62,640 bases of DNA from Burkholderia sp. 4M9327F10 (GCF_005503145.1 NZ_SCNV01000050.1:1-62640); one strand, 5' to 3'. Shown: positions 18,319 to 27,672, counted from the first letter of the stretch. Numbers and translations: made by a program. Notes: generated by a model not told the origin, from the sequence alone.

Positions 18319-18337
18319 TGTAGGAATTTTTCCTACA
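18319..18337. promoter_or_regulatory. Palindromic candidate operator upstream of flhDC
   Basis: TGTAGGAA-ttt-TTCCTACA is a perfect 8-bp inverted repeat centred about 184 bases before the flhD start. TAGGAA/TTCCTA half-sites are typical of NarL-family response regulators: the RcsAB box and BvgA heptads look alike. Binding by such a regulator is an inference. Confidence 0.5.
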
Positions 18338-18671
18338 AAACTCGCACTGGAATGGGAATGAAAGGCAGGAGGGGCTTTTTGGGGGATCGATCGGTGCGCG
18401 ATCCTGAACTATTTTACGCACCTTTGAGCGGTGCGGCCGATTATAGATGTTTTTCACGCCACTGCAACAAACCCTGGCTATGCGCGACGCATCGAATTCT
18501 CTATCGCCTGAACCCTTGGGCCGCGGCACGGTGTTTGCTGAGGGGTCCTCTGCCGGCTGCGGTGTGGTCCGGCGCGACCTGTTACGCATGGTGTATCGCG
18601 CTGTAACAACATTAAGCGTTTGAAAAATAACTCGAATTGCGCCGGCCGATCCAGATAATGGCCTTAAGGGA

Positions 18672-18694
18672 TAACCCGATGCAGTGTCGGGTTA
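18672..18694. repeat. Perfect hairpin in leader of GT4 gene
   Basis: TAACCCGA and TCGGGTTA form an 8-bp stem with a 7-base loop, about 100 bases before the glycosyltransferase start. No T-run follows, so it is more likely a leader structure or operator than a terminator. Confidence 0.4.
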
Positions 18695-18796
18695 CCGCTG
18701 GGCGGCGGCCTACCGCGCCCGACCGTCCGCAAGGCATTCGCCCCCGCTCGACCCGAGCGCCGTTGTGCGAGGCCCCTATGAACAAGGAGAGTACGC

Positions 18797-19861
18797 ATGC
18801 GAATCGCACAAATTGCGCCTTTATACGAAGCCGTACCGCCGAAATTTTACGGCGGCACCGAGCGGGTGGTGTCCTACCTGACGGAGGCGCTGGTCGAGCT
18901 CGGCCATGACGTGACGCTGTTCGCCAGCGGCGACTCCGTCACCTCAGCCAGACTCGAGGCGTCCTGGCCGCGCGCGCTGCGTCTCGACCCGACGGTGCGC
19001 GACGCGATGGCGCCGCACATCCTGCTGCTGGAAAAGGTGCGCAGCGTCGCTCACGAGTTCGACGTGCTGCACTTTCACCTCGACTACCTGCCGTTCCCGC
19101 TGTTCTCCACGCTCGGCACGCCGTTCGTGACCACCCTGCACGGGCGTCTCGACCTGCCCGAGCTGCAGCCGGTGTTCGATACGTTCACGCAAGTGCCGGT
19201 GGTGTCGATTTCCGATTCGCAGCGCCTGCCGCTCCAGCAGGCCAACTGGCTCAACACGATCTACCACGGCCTGCCCGAGCAGTTGCTCACGCCGCAGCCG
19301 CACAAGAAACCCGAATATCTGGCGTTCCTCGGCCGTATCTGTCCGGAGAAGCGCGTCGATACAGCTATCAAGATCGCTGCACAAAGCGGTCTGCCGCTGA
19401 AGATCGCCGCCAAGGTGGACAAGGTCGACCAGGAATACTTCAAGACCGAGATCGAGCCGCTGCTGTCGCAGGCGCACGTCGAGTTCGTCGGCGAAATCAA
19501 CGAAGCGCAGAAGCCGGAATTCCTCTCGCGAGCCAAGGCGCTACTGTTCCCGATCGACTGGTCGGAGCCGTTTGGGCTGGTAATGATCGAATCGATGGCC
19601 TGCGGCACGCCGGTGATTGCGTTCAACCGCGGCTCAGTGCCGGAGGTGATCGACCACGGCGTGACCGGCTTCGTGGTCGAAGACGTGCAAGGGGCCGTCG
19701 CCGCGCTGCAACGGCTGGACGAACTGTCGCGCACGGAAATCCGCGCCCAGTTCGAGCGCCGCTTTAGCGCGAAAACCATGGCGCAGAACTATCTGGACGG
19801 CTATACCGCCCTGATTGAAGCAGAGCGCCGCCCGCTGTTGCGCCGCGTAGCGGTGGGCTAG
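18797..19861 (+). CDS. GT4-family glycosyltransferase
   Basis: A 354-residue GT-B fold glycosyltransferase. The N-terminus has IAQIAPLYEAVPPKFYGGTERVVSYLTEAL, and the nucleotide-sugar site PFGLVMIESMACGTPVIAF carries the EX7E-type motif of family GT4. Start ATG 18797 follows AAGGAGA. It is a single-gene transcript between the flhDC control region and a clear terminator. The acceptor is unknown; it need not be flagellar. Confidence 0.88.
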   Translation: MRIAQIAPLYEAVPPKFYGGTERVVSYLTEALVELGHDVTLFASGDSVTSARLEASWPRALRLDPTVRDAMAPHILLLEKVRSVAHEFDVLHFHLDYLPFPLFSTLGTPFVTTLHGRLDLPELQPVFDTFTQVPVVSISDSQRLPLQQANWLNTIYHGLPEQLLTPQPHKKPEYLAFLGRICPEKRVDTAIKIAAQSGLPLKIAAKVDKVDQEYFKTEIEPLLSQAHVEFVGEINEAQKPEFLSRAKALLFPIDWSEPFGLVMIESMACGTPVIAFNRGSVPEVIDHGVTGFVVEDVQGAVAALQRLDELSRTEIRAQFERRFSAKTMAQNYLDGYTALIEAERRPLLRRVAVG

Positions 19862-19955
19862 CATTCTTCCGCACTGCCTTTGGCTAATTGCGCCTAAAAA
19901 CGCCATGTGAATCGTTTGCGCGTGCGCAACCGCGCAGATAAAGCGGCCACCTTCT

Positions 19956-19985
19956 AAAAAGCCACCCCTCAAGGGTGGCTTTTTT
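19956..19985 (+). terminator. Rho-independent terminator
   Basis: Stem AGCCACCC / GGGTGGCT (19960-19967, 19973-19980) with loop CTCAA, followed by a T run and preceded by an A run. It can serve the GT4 gene on plus and probably the H-NS gene on minus. Confidence 0.88.
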
Positions 19986-20089
19986 ACCGACAAATTCCGC
20001 CACAATTTCGATACGTATTCGGCACGATTAAGCCGCCTGAATCGCACTGACCTTCAGAAAGCTTTCATGACGAAAAACGTCCGCTGCGG

Positions 20090-20392
20090 CTAAACCTGCT
20101 CGATCAAAAAGCGCTCGCGGTTCTTGCCGGCAATCCATTTGGGCGGCTTGCCGCGGCCGCTCCACGTATTGCCCGACTTCGGATCCTGATACTTCGGCGG
20201 CAGCGGCGCCTTCTTGGGCGGGCGTCCGCGCCGGGCGGCCACTGCAAAACCCAGATCCTGGGCCGTCAAGCCATACTCCGAGATCTTGCCGCGGATCTCC
20301 TCGATGACATTGTCGAGTTCGGTACGTCGCGCTTCGTCCGCCTGAGCCTGCAATTTGGCGATCTGCGCCTTAAGTTCAGCATATTGCGACAT
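20090..20392 (-). CDS. H-NS family nucleoid protein
   Basis: A 100-residue H-NS relative of the short Burkholderia/Bordetella type. An N-terminal coiled-coil (LKAQIAKLQAQADEARRTELDNVIEEIRGK) gives oligomerisation. A basic AT-hook-like RRGRPPKK precedes the C-terminal DNA-binding motif with DPKSGNTWSGRGKPPKWI. Start ATG 20392 follows AGGGAGA. Likely a silencer of AT-rich acquired DNA. Confidence 0.93.
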   Translation of the reverse strand: MSQYAELKAQIAKLQAQADEARRTELDNVIEEIRGKISEYGLTAQDLGFAVAARRGRPPKKAPLPPKYQDPKSGNTWSGRGKPPKWIAGKNRERFLIEQV

Positions 20393-20689
20393 TTCAGTTC
20401 TCCCTTTTTGTAGAACGCATTGTCACGGAGACTAGCCGTAATTAGCAGATTTCGCAATGGACAGTAATACTCACAATTCAAGATATCGTCTGATAAATTT
20501 ATTATCGATTGATGAATTGTTAAATGTATCCGTCCTTTATCGCGAAATAATCCAATCCGCAAAGTGCATGATTGACAATTCTTGACACCCAGGCTGTCAA
20601 TATTTCCTTAGAATTTTGCGCTCGAAGGCAGGTTCTTGAATTCCCCTAGCGCCGCCTCCAGCAGATAAAACTTTTTAGGATTCCACATC

Positions 20690-21433
20690 ATGCAGTTGTC
20701 CAAGCGCCTCGTGGCCGAGCTGTTCGGCACCTTCTGGCTTGTCCTCGGGGGTTGCGGCAGCGCCGTCCTCGCCGCCAACTTCGCCGGTCCGGTGCATGGG
20801 CTGGGCATCGGCTTCGTGGGTGTTGCGTTCGCGTTCGGCCTCACCGTGCTGACCATGGCGTATGCCATCGGCCATATCTCGGGCTGCCACCTGAATCCGG
20901 CCGTGAGCGTAGGGCTGACCGTGGCGGGCCGCTTTCCGGCGCGCGACCTGGCGCCGTACATCGTCGCCCAGGTGATTGGCGCCGTGCTCGGCGCCTTCGT
21001 GCTGTCACTGATCGCAAGCGGCAAGCCGGGCTTCGACCTGGTGTCGAGCGGCTTCGCCAGCAACGGCTACGGCGACCGCTCGCCCGGCCACTACTCGCTG
21101 ATGGCCGCGTTCATCTGCGAAGTGGTGATGACGGCATTCTTCCTGTTCGTCATTCTCGGCTCGACCGACAAGCGCGCGCCGGCCGGCTTCGCACCGATCG
21201 CCATCGGCCTGTGCCTGACGCTGATCCACCTGATCTCGATCCCGGTGACGAACACCTCGGTCAATCCGGCACGCTCCACCGGTCCGGCGCTGTTCGTGGG
21301 CGGTGCGGCAGTCGACCAGCTCTGGCTGTTCTGGGTTGCGCCTATCCTCGGCGCCGTCATCGCCGGACTCGTCTATCCCGCTATCGCGGCAAGCCGCGAG
21401 CCGCTCGACGCGCGCGCTGCACTGGCTGACTGA
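20690..21433 (+). CDS. aqpZ: Aquaporin Z
   Basis: A 247-residue water channel with six membrane segments and both NPA boxes (HLNPAVSVGL and SVNPARSTGPALF). The Arg after the second NPA and the aromatic residue in the early pore are kept, as in water-selective AqpZ rather than glycerol channels. Start ATG 20690. It stands alone and ends at a strong terminator. Confidence 0.95.
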   Translation: MQLSKRLVAELFGTFWLVLGGCGSAVLAANFAGPVHGLGIGFVGVAFAFGLTVLTMAYAIGHISGCHLNPAVSVGLTVAGRFPARDLAPYIVAQVIGAVLGAFVLSLIASGKPGFDLVSSGFASNGYGDRSPGHYSLMAAFICEVVMTAFFLFVILGSTDKRAPAGFAPIAIGLCLTLIHLISIPVTNTSVNPARSTGPALFVGGAAVDQLWLFWVAPILGAVIAGLVYPAIAASREPLDARAALAD

Positions 21434-21455
21434 CCGGCTGCGCAGACAGCATGAC

Positions 21456-21481
21456 AAAGCGGGCGCTTCGGCGCCCGCTTT
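21456..21481 (+). terminator. Rho-independent terminator after aqpZ
   Basis: AAAGCGGGCGC-TTCG-GCGCCCGCTTT: an 11-bp perfect stem with a TTCG tetraloop, 22 bases after the aqpZ stop. Confidence 0.9.
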
Positions 21482-21637
21482 GCGTTTGGCTGCGTCAATG
21501 GCTGTGGGTTTGTCCTGCGCCTGATTCCACGTTTGATTCTGCATTCCCCTTGGCACGCGGTGCGGCCGGTCAGCCGCGGGACGTGAGGCCACTGCTAGAA
21601 TCGTCCGACTTTCACACGGCTCGCAAAGAGGCTCCCG

Positions 21638-22312
21638 ATGATCCGTTCCCGCCAGTTCCTGCACGGCGTTGCGCTCTGGCTCGCCGCTTCATGCGGCGGC
21701 GCCATGCTGTCCGCCCCGGCGCAAGCGGCCGGCAACCCGGTCGAGACGCTGGTGTTCGTCCGTCATGGCGAGAAGCCGGCTCAGGGTTTCGGCCAACTCG
21801 ATTGCCAGGGGCTCAACCGCTCGCTGGCGCTACCCGCGGTAATCGCCGCCAAGTTCGGCAAGCCTGATGCGATCTTCGCGCCCGATCCCGGCCAGCAGAA
21901 GAACGACGGCGGCCGTCCCTATTACTACGTGCGGCCACTGGCGACCATCGAGCCGACTGCCATCCAGTTCCAGATGCCTGTGCAAACGCCATACGGCTAT
22001 GCGCAGATCGACAAGCTCGGCAGTGCCCTGCTCGATCCGGCGTATCGCGACAAGCTGGTCGTGGTGGCATGGGAGCACAAGCTGATCGAAAAGCTCGTGC
22101 GGCAGATCGTGAGCAGCCACGGCGGCAACGCCGGTGAGGTACCCAAATGGCATAGCGACGATTTCGACAGCATTTATATCGTCAAGCTCGACTGGCGCAG
22201 CGGAGCGCCACGCGCGACCTTCGAGCACAGTGAGGAAGGCCTGAACGGCCGCTCGACGGACTGCCCATGCGCGGCACTGCCGCCGGCTGCGGCTTCGGGC
22301 GCGGCGCAGTAG
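21638..22312 (+). CDS. Secreted histidine phosphatase superfamily protein
   Basis: A 224-residue protein with a signal peptide (cleavage near AQAAG, residue about 31) and the phosphohistidine motif in LVFVRHGEKP. A second active-site His is likely in VVAWEHKLIEKLV. These place it in the branch-1 histidine phosphatase clan, but it is short and the substrate is unknown. The C-terminus has two cysteines (DCPCAALPP). Start ATG 21638 with AGAGG upstream. Confidence 0.8.
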   Translation: MIRSRQFLHGVALWLAASCGGAMLSAPAQAAGNPVETLVFVRHGEKPAQGFGQLDCQGLNRSLALPAVIAAKFGKPDAIFAPDPGQQKNDGGRPYYYVRPLATIEPTAIQFQMPVQTPYGYAQIDKLGSALLDPAYRDKLVVVAWEHKLIEKLVRQIVSSHGGNAGEVPKWHSDDFDSIYIVKLDWRSGAPRATFEHSEEGLNGRSTDCPCAALPPAAASGAAQ

Positions 22313-22391
22313 GCGGTGCTCATACCGCCAAGGACGCCAAGAGCGCTGCGCGCGCTACCCGGACTTGAGCGCTATTGGCGCCAGCGGCCCA

Positions 22392-23213
22392 TCACGACGC
22401 GAGTTCGTCACCCAGCGCGAACAGCTTGCGCAGATGATGCGCAACGCCCGCTTCGAAGTTGTTGCCGATGCGCGGCACATTCGGCAAACGCTTGATCAGA
22501 TCGGGATTGGCGTTGTTCATCATGAACGGATGGCCGGCGGTTTCGAGCAGGTCGATATCGTTCATGTTGTCGCCAAACGCGACGCAACGGGCGGTTTCCA
22601 CGCCCAGCCGGTCGAGCACGAACTTCAGTGCGCGACCCTTCGAGACGTTCGAGGTCATGACCTCCAGGCAGTCCGGCAGCGAGTAGGTGACGTACAGCGC
22701 GTCGCCGAACTCGCGTTGCAGGTTCGCCGCGACCGGTGCGAGGTCCGCAGGTTCGCCAATATATAAAGCCTTTGCGATGCCCGCACCGTCGTGCTGCTGC
22801 AAGTCCGTCACCTCATAGCTAAAGCCCGAATCCTGATGCAGGCGCAGCAGTTCCGGCGCGTCGCGGTCAATCAGCCATTCCTGATCGGCAAACAGGTTGA
22901 CGATCACCCGGCCATGCGCGCCGGCAATTTCCGGCCGCACGAGGCGATGCACGGCCGCGGGTGGCAGATCGTCGGCGTAGATCATGGTGTCGTCGGGCGC
23001 GTGCACGCGCGCGCCGTTCGACGTGATCAGATAGGCGCGCACGCCCAGCAGGTCGCGAATGCCCGCCACGTCACGATAGTGCCGACCGGTCGCAATGACA
23101 AACTGCAGCCCTGCTGCTTCCAGCCGGCGCACCGTAGCAACGGTGAACGGATCGACCTGATGGTCGCCGTTGAGCAAGGTGCCGTCGAGATCGGTGGCGA
23201 TGACTTTGTACAT
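22392..23213 (-). CDS. Cof-type HAD-IIB phosphatase
   Basis: A 273-residue HAD hydrolase with motif I DLDGTLL, motif II ITSNGA, motif III Lys in SKGRALKFVL, and motif IV GDNMNDIDLL, plus a C2B cap. Family members dephosphorylate sugar phosphates or pyridoxal phosphate (compare YigL). Convergent with the histidine phosphatase gene. Specificity is not visible. Confidence 0.9.
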   Translation of the reverse strand: MYKVIATDLDGTLLNGDHQVDPFTVATVRRLEAAGLQFVIATGRHYRDVAGIRDLLGVRAYLITSNGARVHAPDDTMIYADDLPPAAVHRLVRPEIAGAHGRVIVNLFADQEWLIDRDAPELLRLHQDSGFSYEVTDLQQHDGAGIAKALYIGEPADLAPVAANLQREFGDALYVTYSLPDCLEVMTSNVSKGRALKFVLDRLGVETARCVAFGDNMNDIDLLETAGHPFMMNNANPDLIKRLPNVPRIGNNFEAGVAHHLRKLFALGDELAS

Positions 23214-23383
23214 GGTGGGAGCAGCCCGGCAACGTCAAAGGCCGTATTTTAGCCTTGCCGGAAGCTTTCGCTTCAGCGCTTTTGCTGCAGTGCTTCCATT
23301 TCGGTACCGTCAACGCGCCGCGGGTTCCCGCGCGTCGGATCCACGCAAGATTTCACTCCGGTCCGGCGCTGGCCTCACATTGC

Positions 23384-24274
23384 CTACGCCCCAAGCCGCG
23401 CCGCTTCCTGCTGCGCGAGTTGCAGCGCCCCATGCGCGGAATCGGCCAGCGGTGCGCGTAACCGCGCCTGGAAGCGTTGCGGCACATAGTCGCGCAATGG
23501 CCCGCCGAGCCCCCCGCACAGGGCGACCGGCAACTGCGCCGAGGGGTCGAGAGCTTCGATGATCTTGCCGATTTCCACACCTGCTTTGGTGAGCAGGTGC
23601 GCGGCGAACGGATGACTGGCGTGCGCGAGGACGATGGGCGCGAGGCTCGCGTAGGCCGTCTGATTGGCCGAGCACAGCCACACGATCAGGCTGTCGCGGT
23701 CCTGCGCGCCCACCCGCTCAAGCAAGGCTTTGGCGAACGCATCGAGCGTTGCACGGCCGTCGAGCGCTTGCTGCGCATGCACGATCGCGCGCAAGCCGAG
23801 CCAGGCGCCGCTCGCCTCGTCACCTGACGGGAAGCCAAAACCCCCGGCGATCCGGCACTCCCCGTCACCGTCTGCCGCCGCCGCGATGCTGCCCGTGCCG
23901 AGCGCTACGATCACCCCGTGGGCGCCGCCATGCGCGCCGAGCAGCGTCGTGTAAGCGTCGCTTTCCACAGCCAGCCCCGCCAGCCGCGGCGCCTGCGCCC
24001 GGAACGCAGCGAGCCAGTCGCGATTATTGACCCCGGCCAGTCCGCAGCCGAGTACGCAACGTTCCCATTGCGGCGCAGCGTTGCCCAGGCCGGCCAGCTT
24101 GAACGCTTCGCTGCAGCCCGCCTGAATGGCCTGCCAGGCGCGCTCGATACCGAGGCCCAGCCCGGACGGACCGCCAGATGCCTGAGCGAGTTCGCGGCCA
24201 TGCGCGTCGCCAAGCACGACACGGGTGCCGCTGCCGCCGCCGTCTATACCGATCAGAAAAAGGTCTGTATTCAT
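23384..24274 (-). CDS. BadF/BadG/BcrA/BcrD-type sugar kinase (N-acetylglucosamine kinase-like)
   Basis: A 296-residue ASKHA-fold ATPase. The N-terminal phosphate loop LIGIDGGGSGTRVVLGD and ALGTGSIAAA, GGFGFPSGDEASGAWLG and ALCGGLGGPL match GlcNAc/glucosamine kinases of this family. Start ATG 24274 places the glycine loop near the N-terminus; a longer upstream frame is noncoding. No transporter or deacetylase lies beside it, so the substrate is inferred. Confidence 0.85.
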   Translation of the reverse strand: MNTDLFLIGIDGGGSGTRVVLGDAHGRELAQASGGPSGLGLGIERAWQAIQAGCSEAFKLAGLGNAAPQWERCVLGCGLAGVNNRDWLAAFRAQAPRLAGLAVESDAYTTLLGAHGGAHGVIVALGTGSIAAAADGDGECRIAGGFGFPSGDEASGAWLGLRAIVHAQQALDGRATLDAFAKALLERVGAQDRDSLIVWLCSANQTAYASLAPIVLAHASHPFAAHLLTKAGVEIGKIIEALDPSAQLPVALCGGLGGPLRDYVPQRFQARLRAPLADSAHGALQLAQQEAARLGA

Positions 24275-24448
24275 CAGGGAAGAGCAAGTAGAGAGTTGCC
24301 GCACAGGGATTGCCGCATAGCGTGGCAGGTCCGTTTCAATCCGGCAACTGGCCGAACGGCCTAGTTGCGGCGTATCGGCGTTCCGATATGCTGGCAAAGC
24401 CCGGACCGACCGGGCCCTCCACACACATGACCATGCAGGAGCCGGAAC

Positions 24449-25045
24449 GTGACACAGAGATGCAGTTGGGCATCGGGCGAAGCGCTCGCACACTATCACG
24501 ACACCGAGTGGGGCGTGCCCTCGCGCGACGACCAGCACCTCTTCGAAATGCTCGTGCTGGAAGGCGCCCAGGCGGGCTTGTCGTGGTCCACCATCCTGAA
24601 CAAACGCGCGGGCTACCGCCGGGCGTTCGCTGGGTTCGAGATCGACAAGGTCGCCCGTTTCACGCCGAAGCATGTGGACACACTCGTGCTCGACGAGTCC
24701 ATCGTGCGTCACCGCGGCAAGATTGAAGCGGCCATCACCAATGCGCGCGCCGTGCAGCAGATCCAGGCGGAACACGGGTCGCTCGCCAATTTCATCTGGT
24801 CGTTCGTGGATCAGACACCGATCCAGAACGACTGGGCGTCCTATCAGCACGCGCCCGCCTCAACCGAAATCTCAGACGCGCTCAGCAAAGGGCTTAAGCG
24901 CTACGGCTGCAAGTTTGTCGGCACCACCATCTGCTATGCGTTCATGCAAGCGGTAGGCATGGTCAACGACCACCAGGCCGACTGTGACTGCCGCGCACGC
25001 TGCGCCGCCCTTGGCAAAAAAGGCCGCAACCGGAAAGTGAGCTGA
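24449..25045 (+). CDS. tag: DNA-3-methyladenine glycosylase I
   Basis: Tag excises 3-methyladenine from alkylated DNA. The 198-residue protein starts at GTG 24449 (MTQRCSWA) after AGGAG and has the zinc ligands (Cys5, early His, and the C-terminal NDHQADC region), the DTEWGVP segment and the catalytic Glu region LVLEGAQAGLSW. Divergent from the kinase gene. Confidence 0.95.
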   Translation: MTQRCSWASGEALAHYHDTEWGVPSRDDQHLFEMLVLEGAQAGLSWSTILNKRAGYRRAFAGFEIDKVARFTPKHVDTLVLDESIVRHRGKIEAAITNARAVQQIQAEHGSLANFIWSFVDQTPIQNDWASYQHAPASTEISDALSKGLKRYGCKFVGTTICYAFMQAVGMVNDHQADCDCRARCAALGKKGRNRKVS

Positions 25046-25413
25046 CGGACGGAGGGACGGGCGGGCAGGTGAGCTGGCAAGCGGAAATCAGGCGGCAAGA
25101 TCGAACGGAGAAACCATACGGCAGAACACCGCCTCTGCCCGTGTGGTTTTCCCCACACTTCTCGAGCGAAATTCAACGTCTGCGGGAAAGTCCCGAGCGA
25201 GCCGGCACGGGCACGTGAGAGCCTTGCCCAGCATGGCTTTGCGGAAGGCCTGCCGGTTCCAGGGAGCGCCTTGAGGTGTCAAAATTGCGTGCTACGGAAA
25301 AGCACTGCTACGTTTTTACCGCCTTCAGTCGTTATAACAATTGAAGGGACAGCCGATGCACTCGAATAACCCATGAAGGAACCGCTGCACGCACGGCGCA
25401 GGGGAGAAACACC
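25046..25413. other. Intergenic region without visible gene
   Basis: About 370 bases between tag and the 141-residue gene. Short frames occur but none shows protein-like conservation or a ribosome site. I see no clear terminator. Confidence 0.5.
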
Positions 25414-25839
25414 ATGAAAAATCAAAACTTCCTGACGCATCAGGAGATATTCAATCGGGCCGTCAGCCACCTCGACAGCCAGGGGCGCACTGTCCTGCTG
25501 CCACGCGGCGGCGGCGCCTACCGGGGTTACTGCGGCGGCTGCCCGGTCGGCAGCTTCATCAAGCCGCGCGACTACATGACGGCGATGGAAGGCGTTCCGG
25601 TGCGTTACATAGGCAAGGCGCCGATCGAAGTGCCGGCCTATATGGACGTTGGCATTGCCGCCCTGAAAAAAGCCCTGCTACGCGCCCGCATCAATATTTA
25701 CGACCCTGTCACGGTCGATCTGCTTAGCTGCCTGCAAAACGTGCACGACGTATTCGGCACGTGGGAATGGCAAGAGCGGCTGGTGTCGATCGCCCGTCAG
25801 TTTGGGCTATCCACGGCGCAGGTCAAGAACGCGGCGTGA
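25414..25839 (+). CDS. Uncharacterised 141-residue protein
   Basis: I do not recognise the family. The protein is soluble, with a Gly/Cys-rich loop GGGAYRGYCGGCPVGSFIKP near residues 31-50 and a helical remainder. The CGGCP pair could bind a metal. Start ATG 25414 has GGGGAGA upstream, and codon use is like its neighbours, so it is probably a real gene. Confidence 0.72.
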   Translation: MKNQNFLTHQEIFNRAVSHLDSQGRTVLLPRGGGAYRGYCGGCPVGSFIKPRDYMTAMEGVPVRYIGKAPIEVPAYMDVGIAALKKALLRARINIYDPVTVDLLSCLQNVHDVFGTWEWQERLVSIARQFGLSTAQVKNAA

Positions 25840-25963
25840 TCGCGCCCTTTCATCGGAATCAGGCAGCGGCATCAGGCAGCGGCGTCTAAAAACGCCGACT
25901 GAAGCGCCCATTAAAACGCCCACTAAAGCGTCACCTGAAAGCGCCCCAATTTTTCCCACAGAA

Positions 25964-26006
25964 TGCAAAACGGCGGTGTGGCTTCTTACGAAGCTCACAC
26001 CGCCGT
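25964..26006 (-). terminator. Terminator of rpsU
   Basis: CGGCGGTGTG (25971-25980) pairs with CACACCGCCG (25996-26005), extended by GCTTC/GAAGC, and on the minus strand is followed by TTTT. It lies 25 bases after the rpsU stop and can also stop plus-strand transcription. Confidence 0.85.
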
Positions 26007-26029
26007 TCGGCTGTGCTTGAAAAGCGTGC

Positions 26030-26242
26030 TTAGTGCAGCTTTTTCGGCAGTTGCTGGCTGCGCAGGCGCTTGTGCAGGCGCTTCACAGCAGCAGCCTTCT
26101 TACGCTTGCGAGCCGTCGTCGGCTTTTCGTACGATTGGCGTTCACGCAGTTCTGCGATCAGGCCGTTCTTTTCGATTGCGCGACGAAAGCGGCGGATCGC
26201 CACTTCGAACGGCTCGTTTTCCTTCAGAAGAATCGTCGTCAT
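26030..26242 (-). CDS. rpsU: 30S ribosomal protein S21
   Basis: A 70-residue basic protein (MTTILLKENEPFEVAIRRFRR ... KRKKAAAVKRLHKRLRSQQ), full length for S21, which helps mRNA engage the 30S subunit. The ATG at 26242 starts the conserved N-terminus. Not linked to dnaG-rpoD here, as seen for extra rpsU copies in Burkholderia. Confidence 0.96.
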   Translation of the reverse strand: MTTILLKENEPFEVAIRRFRRAIEKNGLIAELRERQSYEKPTTARKRKKAAAVKRLHKRLRSQQLPKKLH

Positions 26243-26554
26243 GTAATTCCTAACTAAATCGCTGGATACGGGTAATTGCGCGGCGGCGTAACCAGATACG
26301 CCACTCACGCGCCGGCCCTCCGGTCGTTTCGCGTCATGGACAATAACAGGCAAACGAAACCATGAACGAAACGAAAGGCAAAGCGGCCACGGAGGCCGGA
26401 AAAGAGAGGTGGGGAGTTCACCGCTGAACGCGGCCAGACGCACATCGCAAGCGCCGCGTCTGTTGCCATTTCGCCCGCCCAAGAGCGGACGAAACAGGCA
26501 AAGATCTCAATTCACTCCCGATGATATCAGGAAAATAACGTGCCTACCACCATT
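26243..26554. other. Intergenic region upstream of rpsU
   Basis: About 310 bases between the stop of the aldo/keto reductase and rpsU. No gene seen; the rpsU promoter and leader should be here but I cannot place them. Confidence 0.5.
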
Positions 26555-27508
26555 TTAGCCATTCCGCCAGGCACTTGCGTCACCCAGCAGACGCAGATCG
26601 GCCCCGGTCAGCATCAGGTGGACCGACGCAGCCAGGCTCTCGAGTTGCGCCACCGAGGTCGCACTGGCAATCGGCGCCGTCACGCTCGGCCGCGCAATCA
26701 GCCATGCCAGCGCCACGGTGGCAGGCGTGCTGCCGTGCTGGTCGGCGACCGTGTCGAGCGCCGCCAGAATCCGCGTGCCGCGCTCGTTCAGGTATTTTTC
26801 GACGCGGCTGCCGCGCGCGCTTTTGGCCAGATCCGCTGCCGAGCGGTACTTGCCTGACAGAAAGCCGCTTGCAAGACTGTAATACACCACCGCACTCAAA
26901 TGCTCGGCCTGCAGCACCGGCTCGAGATCGGTTTCATAGTCCTCGCGGTCGTAAAGATTGTATTCGGGTTGAACGATCTGGTACTCGGGCAGGCCATGCT
27001 GGCGCGACACGGCCAGCGCCTCGCGGATACGCGCGCCGCTATAGTTCGACGCGCCGATCACCCGCACCTTGCCTGTCTCGATCAGGCGCTGATAGGCGCC
27101 CAAGGTTTCGGCGAGCGGCGTGTCGAGTGCATCTTCGTGCGAGAAATACACGTCGATATAGTCGGTTTGCAAGCGACGCAGCGAATCCTCCACCGCCGCC
27201 TGGATATTGCCGGCGGACAGTCCCTTGCGCTGCGGGTGCTTGGCCACCTTGGTCGCCAGCACGATCTGCTCGCGCTTGCCGCTCGCCCGAAGCCACTTGC
27301 CGAGAATGGTTTCCGACTCCCCGCCGTGGTTGCCGGGCACCCAGACCGAATACACGTCCGCCGTATCGATGAAGTTGAGGCCCGCGTCGACGAACGCATC
27401 GAGGATCGAAAACGAGGTCGCCTCGTCGGCGGTCCAGCCAAACACATTGCCGCCGAACATAAGCGGCGCGACCTGCAATTCGGAATTGCCAATTCTGCGT
27501 CTTTGCAT
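26555..27508 (-). CDS. Aldo/keto reductase
   Basis: A 317-residue NADPH-dependent TIM-barrel reductase. The catalytic tetrad is visible as Asp and Tyr in FIDTADVYS, Lys in LATKVAK and His in VYFSHED; the cofactor segment is near IGASNYS and IASATSVAQ. ATG 27508 follows GGAGAAA. Divergent from fliC. Substrate unknown. Confidence 0.92.
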   Translation of the reverse strand: MQRRRIGNSELQVAPLMFGGNVFGWTADEATSFSILDAFVDAGLNFIDTADVYSVWVPGNHGGESETILGKWLRASGKREQIVLATKVAKHPQRKGLSAGNIQAAVEDSLRRLQTDYIDVYFSHEDALDTPLAETLGAYQRLIETGKVRVIGASNYSGARIREALAVSRQHGLPEYQIVQPEYNLYDREDYETDLEPVLQAEHLSAVVYYSLASGFLSGKYRSAADLAKSARGSRVEKYLNERGTRILAALDTVADQHGSTPATVALAWLIARPSVTAPIASATSVAQLESLAASVHLMLTGADLRLLGDASAWRNG

Positions 27509-27672
27509 GATTTCTCCAAGAAATTCGTCTCTGGAGACAAAAAGAATACGCCGACTTTTCAAGCTCTGCGCTCGCCCCCGGCGCTTGGCCAACAGGCGCC
27601 TTAAGCCACCTTTCGGATAGCCAGGCCGGTAATTCGAAGTAAAACAATTGGGTCCGAATTGAACAAAGTCCC

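Larger units (their letters stand above)
18145..18796. other. Long divergent intergenic region (flhDC control region)
   Basis: 652 bases with no credible gene, between divergent flhD and the GT4 gene. It holds a perfect 19-bp palindrome (18319-18337) and a perfect 8-bp stem hairpin (18672-18694). Large control regions are usual for flhDC. I cannot place the transcription start. Confidence 0.7.

Noticed and set aside
25858..25960. Possible CRISPR-like or tandem repeats (AGGCAGCGGC, ACGCCCACTAAAGCG-like units)
   Set aside because: Units are short, unequal and degenerate, with no regular spacers.
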